DNA of 40,071 nt, taken from NCBI GenBank assembly GCA_024401555.1, contig JAKSKV010000029.1, positions 1 to 40,071 on the forward strand, in the 5' to 3' direction. Below the pieces are notes generated by a model that saw only the letters and a list, made by a program, of their open reading frames with translations, made no database searches and was not told where the DNA came from. The translations under genes were made by a program, and so were the position numbers. Positions 1 to 8,428 of this stretch are shown here, piece after piece (position 1 is the stretch's first letter; every line of letters starts with the position of its first letter). The DNA is from Paludibacteraceae bacterium. GTDB taxonomy: Bacteria > Bacteroidota > Bacteroidia > Bacteroidales > Paludibacteraceae.

Positions 1-314
1 CTGATAGGATTCTTGATGAGCTGCTGAGTCTTCTGCATACGGACAGTGATAAACATACCTCCGTCACCATAAGGTTGAAGCTTGCTCCATGTGAGTGCCA
101 TGATGTCACTCTAGCGAAGTCCTGTAAGGCAAGGGAAGATGAAGATTTTGCCTTCTTAGGCTTAGAAGTGGGAAGGACACGGTGATAGGGATTGCCGGCA
201 AGCATTTGTTCGATGTCTGCCTTGCGGATGAATGCCATTCTTGAACTGAGGCGTGATTGCTGATAGTTTGGCCTCGTTCACTAACTTGTAAACGTACTGG
301 TGTGGATGTCTCAT
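1..314 (-). pseudogene. Decayed tyrosine recombinase (phage/transposon-type integrase) fragment
   Basis: Read on the minus strand, three pieces in different frames together resemble the core-binding and early catalytic region of a Bacteroidales tyrosine recombinase. Piece one begins at an ATG near 314 and contains QYVYKLVNEAKLSA. Piece two (about 238-155) contains FIRKADIEQMLAGNPYH. Piece three (about 150-1) contains KIFIFPCLTGLR, then a stop, then SDIMALTWSKL. The TGLR(Y)SDI context is the family's first catalytic-arginine motif; the tyrosine codon appears to have become TAG at 111-113. At least two frameshifts (near 240 and 150) and this stop mean it cannot encode an active enzyme. The gene's C-terminal end, with the remaining catalytic residues, lies beyond the window edge. 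No attachment site or tRNA is visible nearby. The family call is by motif recognition only. Confidence 0.6.
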
Positions 315-346
315 TAGAATGGCAGCTTTTGAAAAGGTAAGGTCCC

Positions 347-586
347 CTATTTCGCACCCCCTAATTTTTTGATAATATCATCGTAGCCAATGGTCCCCTT
401 GTGCGGTTTTGTGCAGTACGAACAATCTTTGATGCCGCCAGGTAGAATGGTGAAGTTGCCTCCGCATTGGTCTCCTAAAGCGTATAAGGGGCAAAAGCAG
501 AAGAGGCAGTTAAACTCCTCTTCCGCTACGCCTTTATGACAGGGGAAATATTCACATGCTTTATTGGTGAAGAATTTGTAGCTCAT
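347..586 (-). CDS. Small cysteine-rich metal-binding-type protein
   Basis: This 79-residue protein matches the cysteine-rich small domain family. It has about ten cysteines in closely spaced pairs (FPCHKG, NCLFCFCPLY, DQCGGNF, DCSYCTKPH) and ends with the GYDDIIKKL-type helix typical of the family. The cysteine pattern suggests bound zinc or another metal, but the function is unknown. Family members are sometimes found near cobalamin genes; none are seen here. It starts 12 bases after the stop of the upstream beta-barrel receptor and is probably the last gene of that minus-strand run. Downstream lies only the decayed integrase. The family assignment is confident; the role is not known. Confidence 0.85.
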   Translation of the reverse strand: MSYKFFTNKACEYFPCHKGVAEEEFNCLFCFCPLYALGDQCGGNFTILPGGIKDCSYCTKPHKGTIGYDDIIKKLGGAK

Positions 587-598
587 AGAAAAGCTTGA

Positions 599-3124
599 TT
601 AGAACTCGAAACTATCGTCCTCCTCTATGCCACTTTGTCTATTGCCCTCTTTGCCCTTTTTATCCTTGTTCTTCAAGTTGCCGAAGTTGTAGGAGAGGTT
701 GAGGTTGAATGTTCTGCCGCTGAAGAAGAACTCCGAATCTTGGTAGAAATCGTCGCCCTCGGTCACGGATCTTCTCTTTCTGGAGTTCAGCAGGTCTCTC
801 ACAGCGAGGGAAGCGGTGAGCTTCTGGTTCAAGAAACTCTTGCGTAATCCTAAATTCACGCTGTAGCTATGAAGGTTCGATCCTTGGGCGGTTTTGATCT
901 TAGAGCGGTAGTTACCCGTCGCTTGAAGACGGATGGATTTAGGCAAGGTGAAATCCGCCGTGATTTGGCCAGTCCAGCTGAAATTGCTCTTGTCCTCGAT
1001 GGTGACCTCTTTGTCGAAGATGCCCTCTCCAGGGATGACGGTGCTCACGTTGAAGACGCCTCCCTTCAAAGCATAGGCGTAAAGGTTGATGTTGTAGGTG
1101 AGGTTCACCACTTTGAAATTATTCTTCATGATCAGCTCCAAACCGCCAGAGTGGGAGGTGGCGAGATTGGCGCGGGTGCTCCACATGGCTTCGTTGTAGA
1201 TCCATCTGTATTGTTGGACAAGGTCTTGGGTGGCCTTGTAGTAGACGGAGGCCATGAAGGTATGTTTTTTGAAGTTCAGCAAATAACTGAATTCGGTTGA
1301 GTTGCTGATTTCAGGATCCAGATTAGGATTACCGAAATAGATGTTCGTAGGGTCGGATACGTTCACGTAAGGGTTCAGCCAATATCTACGCGGACGGCTG
1401 ATACGGCGTGTATAGCTCAATTGAAGCTCCGACTTCTCGTTTAATGCGTAAGAGAAGAAAGCGGAAGGGAAGAGGTTGCCGTATGGCTTCTTGTCGCTGT
1501 GGTCGTCTGCCGAGAAGAGGTCCCATGCGATGTCTGTCAACTCTCCGCGCAGACCCAACTGCATGCCAAACTTGCCGAATTTTTGTGCGTAGGAAACATA
1601 GGCCGCATAGACATTCTGTCGTAATTCGAAATCATTGTGGAGCGCTGGTTCGTCCACGAATGCCGAACTACCGTAATTGGCTCTCTCCGATGTCACTTGG
1701 TTGCCTTGCGTGGCGAAAGATGCCTTTACGCCCGCCTCCAACTTGATGGTTGAAGTGATTTGTTGGGTATAGTCGGATTGGATGTCCAGTGTTCGGTTGT
1801 GTCCGTTGGATACTTGGTGTTGCACATAATCTTCCGCATGAAGCAACTCATCGGATATGGAGTCGAGGGCGGAGAGGAAAGTCCTGGTTTGGTTATAGGT
1901 CTGGTCGTTGTCGTTTTTGTTCGGAGAGAAAGAGATGGCCGAACTCCACTCCTGACCAGGTGCGAAGATGTGCTTGTAGTCGAATGTGACATTGCCCATG
2001 TACCTCATACCGTCGGACTCAGTCTGACGAATGTCCTCCTTTTGGAGAATGTTTTCTCCATTGAGGGTGGAACCTTCCGAGAAATTCAGTTCTTGGGTGT
2101 TCGTTCTTCCTCCCAAGGAGAACATACCCGATAAGCCAAACTTATTCTTGTCATTGGCGTTGTAATCCACGCCCAAACGGAAGAAGCCCGATTTCATATT
2201 CATCTCCTGATCTCTGTCCTGGTTGAGATAGGTGGTGTCGCCGTTTCGGTAGGTCTCTCGGTTGGTGTAGCCACCACCCATCATCACCCTATGGTTGAGT
2301 CCGATGCTGGAAGCAATGCTCCATTTGTCTTTCGTGTAGTTGATGTTGGCGCCGACATTGCCTCTTGCTTTGCTCTTCCACGGGTAGGAGACGCCTGCAT
2401 TGACCGATCCGTAATAGGTAGCCTCTTTTTTGTTGTCGGTCTTCATGATGATATTGATGATACCAGCGGCGCCCTCCGCATCGAATTTGGAGGATGGATT
2501 GGATATCACTTCCACTTGTTGCACGCTACCGGCAGGCAATTGGTCCAAGATGTCACCACGGTTTTCATCAGTGAGTCCGGCTGGTTTGCCATTGATGTAG
2601 ATCTCCACGTTTTCGCTGTTTCGAAGCGAGACTTTACCCTCTACGTCAACCTCAACGGATGGAATTTCTTTGAGGATCTCTGAGGCGGAAGTTCCTTCAG
2701 ACACGGCGTTGGTGTTTACCCTATATACCTTTTTGTCGATATCCACCTTGAGCGATGTCTGTGTGGCGGATACCTCTACCGCTTGTAGCATGTCCGCGTC
2801 CTCCACCAAGATGATTTTTTTGTAACGGACGTTCGGCTTGGTCTCCGATAGGGAGACGTTGATCCTTTTGCTTTTGTAGCCCATATAGCTGACCTCAAGG
2901 ATGTAGTCATCCATGGATAGCCCTTCGATGGTGAAATTACCGTCGTCGTCGGTTGATTCTCCCTCTATTTGAGTCGTTCCGTCAGAGGCGTAGAGGATGA
3001 CATCCGCCATGGGTAACGTTCTGTCTTCCGGATCAAACACTTGACCGGAGATCTTTGATTGTCCGAACGCTGATAGGATAGTGAACATTGTGAACGCTAT
3101 CCATGCACATAATCTCATCTTCAT
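599..3124 (-). CDS. Outer-membrane beta-barrel protein, TonB-dependent receptor-like
   Basis: This is an 841-residue outer-membrane protein. Residues 1-21 form a signal peptide ending before QSK. A carboxypeptidase-regulatory-like beta-sandwich (about 22-107, starting ISGQVFDPEDR) follows, then a plug-like domain (about 125-230, with SNPSSKFDAEGAAGIINI), then a long beta-barrel rich in alternating aromatic strands. It ends in phenylalanine, as outer-membrane barrels usually do. This is the layout of the Bacteroidota outer membrane beta-barrel family related to TonB-dependent receptors. No SusD-like partner, glycoside hydrolase or anti-sigma factor adjoins it, so it does not look like part of a polysaccharide-utilisation locus, and the substrate cannot be inferred. 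It follows ftsH after 35 bases with no visible terminator. Two ATGs open the frame (MKM); the first is used here. Confidence 0.88.
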   Translation of the reverse strand: MKMRLCAWIAFTMFTILSAFGQSKISGQVFDPEDRTLPMADVILYASDGTTQIEGESTDDDGNFTIEGLSMDDYILEVSYMGYKSKRINVSLSETKPNVRYKKIILVEDADMLQAVEVSATQTSLKVDIDKKVYRVNTNAVSEGTSASEILKEIPSVEVDVEGKVSLRNSENVEIYINGKPAGLTDENRGDILDQLPAGSVQQVEVISNPSSKFDAEGAAGIINIIMKTDNKKEATYYGSVNAGVSYPWKSKARGNVGANINYTKDKWSIASSIGLNHRVMMGGGYTNRETYRNGDTTYLNQDRDQEMNMKSGFFRLGVDYNANDKNKFGLSGMFSLGGRTNTQELNFSEGSTLNGENILQKEDIRQTESDGMRYMGNVTFDYKHIFAPGQEWSSAISFSPNKNDNDQTYNQTRTFLSALDSISDELLHAEDYVQHQVSNGHNRTLDIQSDYTQQITSTIKLEAGVKASFATQGNQVTSERANYGSSAFVDEPALHNDFELRQNVYAAYVSYAQKFGKFGMQLGLRGELTDIAWDLFSADDHSDKKPYGNLFPSAFFSYALNEKSELQLSYTRRISRPRRYWLNPYVNVSDPTNIYFGNPNLDPEISNSTEFSYLLNFKKHTFMASVYYKATQDLVQQYRWIYNEAMWSTRANLATSHSGGLELIMKNNFKVVNLTYNINLYAYALKGGVFNVSTVIPGEGIFDKEVTIEDKSNFSWTGQITADFTLPKSIRLQATGNYRSKIKTAQGSNLHSYSVNLGLRKSFLNQKLTASLAVRDLLNSRKRRSVTEGDDFYQDSEFFFSGRTFNLNLSYNFGNLKNKDKKGKEGNRQSGIEEDDSFEF

Positions 3125-3159
3125 TTCGTTGTCAGTTTAATTCTATACTATATTAGGCG

Positions 3160-5283
3160 TTATTCTTTTTTCTCCTCTGGGGAAGATTCACTTATCTCTT
3201 CCGTGGAGTTGGGATTTTCTCCTTCAACTGGCTCCTTGGCGTCTGATGCCATATCGGAAGCTGTTTCTGTAGGAGTCTCGACATCCTCTTCGCCATGCTC
3301 GGAGGCTGCTATCTTCTCCTCTTCCTCCCTTTGGCGTTTTCTCTCGTCGCTTTCTGCGCTTAACTCGTCGGCGCGCGATGTCCAAGGACGTTTGCCGAAG
3401 ATCCTCTCCACATCCTCTGTGAAGATGACCTCTCTTTCGATCAACAGTTCAGCCAACTCCTTCAATCCATCCTTGTGCTCCGTCAAGATCTGTTTTGCGC
3501 GGGCATATTGCTCGTCGATCACCTTTTGTACCTCACTGTCGATTAGTCTCGCCGTGTCCTCGCTGTAAGGTTTGGCGAATGAGTAATCGGCGCCTGTGGA
3601 GTCGTAGTAAGAGATGTTACGCAACTTATCGCCCATTCCGTAGTAGGCGATCAAGGCGTAGGTCTTTTTCGTTGTGTTCTCCAAATCGTTCAAAGCACCC
3701 GTGGAGATCTCTCCGAAGGTGAGCTCTTCCGCTGCTCTACCACCAAGTGTGGAGCATATCTCATCCAACAAGTGGGCGGTGGTGATGTGCTGGCGCTCCT
3801 CTGGCAAATACCAAGCGGCGCCTAATGCGCGACCACGCGGAACGATGGTCACCTTAATCAACGGATTAGCGAACTGCAGCAACCAGCTTACGGTGGCGTG
3901 TCCCGCCTCGTGGTAAGCGGTGAGTGCCTTTTCCGCTTTGGTCATGATGGCGTTCTTCTTCTCCAATCCACCGATGATACGATCCACGGCGTCGAGGAAG
4001 TCCTGCTTCTGAACGCATTTTTTCTCTTTTCTTGCGGCGATGAGCGCCGCCTCGTTGCAGACATTGGCGATATCCGCTCCAGAGAATCCAGGCGTTTGTC
4101 TGGCGAGGAACTCGATATCGACGGTGTCGTCAATTTTCACATTGCGCAGGTGGACATTGAATATTTCGTTACGTCCTACGACGTCTGGCAAGTCCACCAT
4201 AATCTGTCGGTCGAAACGGCCTGGGCGAAGAAGCGCCTTGTCCAGAATGTTCGCGCGGTTGGTGGCTGCCAAAATAATGACGCCACTGTTTGATCCGAAA
4301 CCGTCCATCTCTGTCAAGAGTTGGTTCAATGTGTTCTCCCGTTCATCGTTACCACCCGATTGGATGGATTTTCCTCTGGCGCGTCCCACCGCATCGATCT
4401 CGTCGATGAATACGATACATGGTGCCTTCTCTTTGGCTTGACGGAAGAGGTCGCGCACGCGGGATGCGCCTACGCCGACGAACATCTCCACGAAATCGGA
4501 ACCCGACATGGAGAAGAAAGGCACATCCGCTTCGCCGGCTACTGCCTTGGCAAGCAATGTCTTACCAGTTCCCGGAGGACCTACCAAAAGAGCTCCCTTC
4601 GGAATTTTTCCACCCAACTCGGTGTATTTAGCAGGATTCTTCAAGAAGTGGACGATCTCTTGGATCTCCTCTTTGGCTTCGGATAATCCAGCCACATCCT
4701 TGAAAGTAACCTTGTCCTTATTGCTCTTGTCGAAAAGCTTGGCCTTGGACTCTCCCACGCTGAAGATGCCTTTGCCTCCGCCTCCCATTCTGCGGAACAT
4801 GAAGTACCAGATGAAGACGAAGAACAAGAGAGGAAATATGCCTGAGAGAATATGGAAATACTCGCTATCTCTCTCGTATTTGATGGTGATGTTTCCACTC
4901 TCGGAATCCTTCTTCTCCTTCGAAGCGGTTTTTTCCCGCTCTTTCTGCCAATTTTGCAAGTCTTCGGAGAAACGGTCTGCGGAAGGGATCTGGATGTTGA
5001 AGACTGGTTCCTTTACCGTTTTAGCGTTCTCTGTGCCATAGACATACGCGATCTTGTCGGGTCTGATGTAGATATCCGCATTGGCTCGGTTGGCGATCAC
5101 GACAACCTTCTCGATGGCGTCGTTTTTGACGAAATCTTCGATTTGGTCGTATGTGAACTCCTTCTCCTCTTTTTTCTCATCGATAAAGAGAAGGCCCAAA
5201 AGGAACAATCCCACTAATAGGTAAACCCAGTAGAGGTTGAATTTGAACTCTTTTTTGAAGTTTGGTTTTTTCTGGTCAGCCAT
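3160..5283 (-). CDS. ftsH: ATP-dependent zinc metalloprotease FtsH
   Basis: FtsH is the membrane-anchored AAA+ protease that degrades damaged or regulatory membrane and cytosolic proteins. The 707-residue product has an N-terminal transmembrane helix (about 17-34), a periplasmic segment, a second helix (about 144-164) and a glycine-rich linker. The AAA+ module has Walker A GPPGTGKT at 235-242, Walker B IVFIDEID near 290-297 and the second region of homology with RPGRFDRQ. The zinc-protease motif HEAGH is at 458-462. The C-terminal 60 residues are a glutamate- and serine-rich acidic tail, common in this phylum. It lies 25 bases downstream of rsfS, a pairing seen in many Bacteroidota. Length and motifs are normal. 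Confidence 0.98.
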   Translation of the reverse strand: MADQKKPNFKKEFKFNLYWVYLLVGLFLLGLLFIDEKKEEKEFTYDQIEDFVKNDAIEKVVVIANRANADIYIRPDKIAYVYGTENAKTVKEPVFNIQIPSADRFSEDLQNWQKEREKTASKEKKDSESGNITIKYERDSEYFHILSGIFPLLFFVFIWYFMFRRMGGGGKGIFSVGESKAKLFDKSNKDKVTFKDVAGLSEAKEEIQEIVHFLKNPAKYTELGGKIPKGALLVGPPGTGKTLLAKAVAGEADVPFFSMSGSDFVEMFVGVGASRVRDLFRQAKEKAPCIVFIDEIDAVGRARGKSIQSGGNDERENTLNQLLTEMDGFGSNSGVIILAATNRANILDKALLRPGRFDRQIMVDLPDVVGRNEIFNVHLRNVKIDDTVDIEFLARQTPGFSGADIANVCNEAALIAARKEKKCVQKQDFLDAVDRIIGGLEKKNAIMTKAEKALTAYHEAGHATVSWLLQFANPLIKVTIVPRGRALGAAWYLPEERQHITTAHLLDEICSTLGGRAAEELTFGEISTGALNDLENTTKKTYALIAYYGMGDKLRNISYYDSTGADYSFAKPYSEDTARLIDSEVQKVIDEQYARAKQILTEHKDGLKELAELLIEREVIFTEDVERIFGKRPWTSRADELSAESDERKRQREEEEKIAASEHGEEDVETPTETASDMASDAKEPVEGENPNSTEEISESSPEEKKE

Positions 5284-5308
5284 GTGGTCAAATTACAGGT
5301 GTTCAATA

Positions 5309-5686
5309 TTAAAGCAAGTCAGGAATCTCCTTTATGTCCGCGTCTTCCCAAAGGGTTTCGAGGCTGTAGAATTCCCTCAACTCGGGTAAAAATACGTGAA
5401 GGATCACCTCTCCGTAATCCACTGCGATCCATTGGGAATTGGTGTATCCGTCCATTGCGAAAGGTTTCACATGGATTTGCTCACGGACATACTCCCTTAC
5501 CTCGTCAGCGATAGAGGTGACGTGTGTGTTGGAGTTTCCTTGGCAGATCACGAAGTAGCGGAAGACATAGTCGTCGAATTTAGACATGTCCACTACGGTG
5601 ATTTTCAAACCTTTCTTCTCTTGTATTCCTTCGACGATTTTGTTTACCAATAACTCGGTCTCGTCAATAACTTTCTTTTTCGCCAT
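5309..5686 (-). CDS. rsfS: Ribosome silencing factor RsfS
   Basis: RsfS binds ribosomal protein uL14 and blocks joining of the subunits when nutrients are short. The 125-residue sequence covers the whole family domain: an N-terminal helix with VNKIVEGIQEKKG, the strand KITVVDMS, the core FVICQGNSNTHVTSIADEV, and the motif SQWIAVDYGEVILHVF. It lies 3 bases after the argH stop and 25 bases before ftsH, so the three genes are almost certainly co-transcribed. Confidence 0.96.
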   Translation of the reverse strand: MAKKKVIDETELLVNKIVEGIQEKKGLKITVVDMSKFDDYVFRYFVICQGNSNTHVTSIADEVREYVREQIHVKPFAMDGYTNSQWIAVDYGEVILHVFLPELREFYSLETLWEDADIKEIPDLL

Positions 5687-5689
5687 TTC

Positions 5690-7030
5690 TTAAATGTTCA
5701 GTAATTTCTCAATTGCTTTGTCAACTCTGTTAAAGGTGAATTCGCTCATGGTCTCATCCATTAGTGCGGTGATGCGATCATTGCAGAGGTTGCCCACGCT
5801 ACCCTCATGGGTGTGGTGGATCTCCTTGTTAGGAACGAATTTGCCAGCTTCGATGTCGAGTCCCACCTTCTTGTAGGCGTCTCTGAACGGCATGCCGGAG
5901 AGAACGAGTCGGTTCACCTCCTCCACGCTGAATATGAAGTCGTATTTGCTGTCTGAAAGGATGTTCTCGTTCACCTTCACCTGACTTACGATATGGGTGG
6001 TCATCAATAGGCAATCTTGCAAATCCTCGAATACTGGAATGAAGATCTCCTTGATGATCTGGAGGTCGCGGAAGTAGCCGGAAGGCAAGTTGTTCATGAT
6101 CATCATGATCTGTTGAGGCAACGATTGGATTTTGTTGCACTTCGCGCGGGTGAGCTCGAATACGTCCGGATTCTTTTTGTGCGGCATGATGCTGGAGCCT
6201 GTGGTGCACTCATCGGGCAATTTGAGGAATCCGAAGTTTTGGCTGGTGAACATACAAGAGTCGAAAGCCAACTTTGAAATGGTGGAAGCGATGCCCGCCA
6301 AGGCGAAGGCTACCGTCTTCTCTATCTTTCCGCGTCCCATTTGCGCATAGACCACGTTGTAATCCATAGAGTCGAATCCCAACAAATCGGTGGTCTTCTG
6401 TCTGTTGAGCGGGAAGGATGAACCGTATCCGGCGGCGGAGCCGAGCGGGTTGCGGTTGGTCATCTTCCATGCAGCCAACAAAAGTTCCATATCGTCAGCC
6501 AAGCTCTCCGCATAGGCGCCGAACCAAAGTCCGAAAGAGGATGGCATGGCGATTTGCAGGTGGGTATAGCCCGGCATCAAGACATCCTTGTAGCGGTTGC
6601 TCTGTTCGATGAGTACGTCGAACAGTGCGCGGACGGACATCGCCACGTTCTTGATCTGCTCGCGGGTGAAGAGCTTCATGTCCAGCAACACTTGGTCGTT
6701 GCGTGAACGTCCGCTGTGGATCTTCTTGCCCATGTCTCCCAATTTGCGTGTCAACATCAACTCCACTTGGGAGTGAACATCTTCCACGCCCTCTTCGATT
6801 TCGAATTTGCCAGCTTCGGCTTGCTCATATATGTTTTTGAGTTCTTTCAACAGTACAGGCAATTCATCTTTGCCCAACAATCCGATGGACTCCAACATGG
6901 TGATGTGCGCCATGGATCCGACCACGTCGTGCTTCGCCAAAAATATATCCATCTCACGGTCGCGTCCTACGGTGAATTTCTCTATTTCCGCGTTGGTCGC
7001 CTTTCCCTTATCCCATAATTTCTGTGCCAT
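5690..7030 (-). CDS. argH: Argininosuccinate lyase
   Basis: ArgH cleaves argininosuccinate to arginine and fumarate, the last step of arginine synthesis, as a cytosolic homotetramer. The 446-residue sequence shows the family's conserved blocks: HSGRSRNDQ near 105-112, GYTHLQ near 154-159, and the fumarase/aspartase-superfamily signature GSSIMPHKKNP at 278-288, which carries the catalytic serine loop. It is the first gene of the minus-strand run and has a good Bacteroidota promoter (7061-7091) about 30 bases upstream. Other arginine genes are not adjacent, though an argE-like deacylase lies at 16580 on the other strand. Confidence 0.97.
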   Translation of the reverse strand: MAQKLWDKGKATNAEIEKFTVGRDREMDIFLAKHDVVGSMAHITMLESIGLLGKDELPVLLKELKNIYEQAEAGKFEIEEGVEDVHSQVELMLTRKLGDMGKKIHSGRSRNDQVLLDMKLFTREQIKNVAMSVRALFDVLIEQSNRYKDVLMPGYTHLQIAMPSSFGLWFGAYAESLADDMELLLAAWKMTNRNPLGSAAGYGSSFPLNRQKTTDLLGFDSMDYNVVYAQMGRGKIEKTVAFALAGIASTISKLAFDSCMFTSQNFGFLKLPDECTTGSSIMPHKKNPDVFELTRAKCNKIQSLPQQIMMIMNNLPSGYFRDLQIIKEIFIPVFEDLQDCLLMTTHIVSQVKVNENILSDSKYDFIFSVEEVNRLVLSGMPFRDAYKKVGLDIEAGKFVPNKEIHHTHEGSVGNLCNDRITALMDETMSEFTFNRVDKAIEKLLNI

Positions 7031-7060
7031 TGGTCACTAATTTCTTTTGTTATCAATTCG

Positions 7061-7091
7061 CAAAAATACTGAAAAGCAGTGGATAAACAAA
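7061..7091 (-). promoter_or_regulatory. Promoter of the argH-rsfS-ftsH run
   Basis: On the minus strand TTTG (7091-7088) is followed after exactly 19 bases by TATTTTTG (7068-7061). This matches the Bacteroidota primary-sigma consensus TTTG-N19-TAnnTTTG. A start about 7 bases downstream gives a leader of roughly 24 bases before the argH ATG. Confidence 0.75.
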
Positions 7092-7112
7092 AGAGAAATG
7101 GGTTTTGCTCCA

Positions 7113-7151
7113 AAAAAATCGTTAAAAAATCGTTGCCCGTCCAACGTTTTT
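7113..7151. repeat. Tandem 11-bp repeat plus inverted copy between divergent promoters
   Basis: AAAAAATCGTT occurs twice head to tail (7113-7123 and 7124-7134). A partial inverted copy follows: CGTTG (7131-7135), a six-base loop, then CAACG (7142-7146) and a T-run. The block lies in the spacer between the argH and holB -33 elements. It could be a regulator-binding cluster, or a weak terminator-like hairpin flanked by A and T runs. The repeats are seen directly; the function is inferred. Confidence 0.5.
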
Positions 7152-7214
7152 AGTGTGAGAAGAGTTGGCGCGGATTTTATTTCAGTCACCATTCTCACTT
7201 TTTGCTTTAATAAG

Positions 7215-7245
7215 TTGCCGCACACGAAACAAATGACTAACTTTG
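7215..7245 (+). promoter_or_regulatory. Promoter of the holB-led run
   Basis: TTG (7215-7217), a 20-base spacer, then TAACTTTG (7238-7245) fit the Bacteroidota TTG-N19-21-TAnnTTTG consensus. The expected start is near 7252. This is downstream of an upstream in-frame ATG at 7233, so it supports translation from the ATG at 7275. Confidence 0.7.
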
Positions 7246-7274
7246 AAACGATTTTGCAAAATCCATTTACAAGT

Positions 7275-8408
7275 ATGCTATTTAGTGAGATATACGGGCA
7301 GAATGCTATTAAACAAAGATTGATAAAGGCTGTGACGGATGGTCACTTGCCTCATGCCATCTTGCTGTGTGGACCGGAGGGTACCGGCAAACTGGGCATC
7401 GCGATCGCATTGGCCCAATATCTCTGTTGTACGGATCGGAAAGCCGATGGCCCGTGCGGATGTTGCCAGTCGTGCAAGCAGTTCGCCAAATTGGTCCATC
7501 CCGATCTCCACTTCGTATTCCCGATCTATAAGGAAAAATCTAACGACACCACCACTTGCGAATCTTTTTTGCCCCAGTGGCGCGCACAGGTGTTGCGGTC
7601 GCCCTATTTCAGCTACGACCAATGGAATGTGGAGCTGAAATCGGACAACAAGCAATCCATCATCTATGCGAGCGAGAGCGAGGAGATCATCCGTAAGTTC
7701 AACACGAAGCCTTACGAGGCCGATTGCAAGGTGATGATCATTTGGTTGCCGGAGAAGATGAACGAGACTTGCGCCAACAAGTTGTTGAAGGTCTTGGAGG
7801 AGCCTCCGCAAAAATCCTATTTCATCATGGTCAGCGAGAATCCAGAAGCTTTGCTCACCACCATTATTTCCCGTACCCAACGCATCTTTGTTCCCCCATT
7901 GGAAGAGGGCGACCTGAAGATGGCGCTCTCCAAATTGTATGGCCTATCCGGGGTGCAACTGGAGGATGTGGCGCATGTCTCCAAGGGTAGTTTGATCACG
8001 GCGGAGAATGTTATCCAGACGGCAGGCGACACCAAGGAGTATTTCGACCTATTCGTATCGTTGATGCGAATCGCCTATGTGGGTGATGCGCGAAAGATGA
8101 AGGGGTGGATGGAGTCCGCGAATGAGTTGGGCCGTAAGCGGCAAATCTCTTTCCTCGCCTATGTGCAGAACATGGTGCGGGAGAATTTCATATACAATTT
8201 CGGCAATAGGACAATCAGTTTCATGACGGCGGACGAGCGGGCTTTCGCTACGAAGTTCGCCCCTTATGTGAATGAGTTGAATATAGCCGAATTCCTGTCG
8301 GAGTTGAATCTGGCGCAGCAACACATCGAGCAAAATGTCCAGGCGAAGATAGTTTTCTTCGATTTGGCGATGAAGGTGGCGGTGTTGCTGAGAAAAATTA
8401 AAATGTAG
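7275..8408 (+). CDS. holB: DNA polymerase III delta-prime subunit
   Basis: This clamp-loader ATPase-family subunit helps place the sliding clamp on DNA. From the chosen start it is 377 residues. The opening LFSEIYGQNAIKQRL matches where family members begin. Walker A GPEGTGK is at 33-39. A zinc-type cysteine cluster (C51, C52, C61, C63, C64, C67) follows, then the sensor-like motif KVLEEPP and the arginine-finger region with ISRTQR. The reading frame stays open upstream to 7047 with ATGs at 7047 and 7233. Those extensions are low-complexity, absent from the family, and overlap the promoter (7215-7245), so 7275 is preferred. It heads the plus-strand run and is followed after 20 bases by ricT. 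Confidence 0.93.
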   Translation: MLFSEIYGQNAIKQRLIKAVTDGHLPHAILLCGPEGTGKLGIAIALAQYLCCTDRKADGPCGCCQSCKQFAKLVHPDLHFVFPIYKEKSNDTTTCESFLPQWRAQVLRSPYFSYDQWNVELKSDNKQSIIYASESEEIIRKFNTKPYEADCKVMIIWLPEKMNETCANKLLKVLEEPPQKSYFIMVSENPEALLTTIISRTQRIFVPPLEEGDLKMALSKLYGLSGVQLEDVAHVSKGSLITAENVIQTAGDTKEYFDLFVSLMRIAYVGDARKMKGWMESANELGRKRQISFLAYVQNMVRENFIYNFGNRTISFMTADERAFATKFAPYVNELNIAEFLSELNLAQQHIEQNVQAKIVFFDLAMKVAVLLRKIKM

Positions 8409-8428
8409 AATAAAATAAAAAGCAAAAT

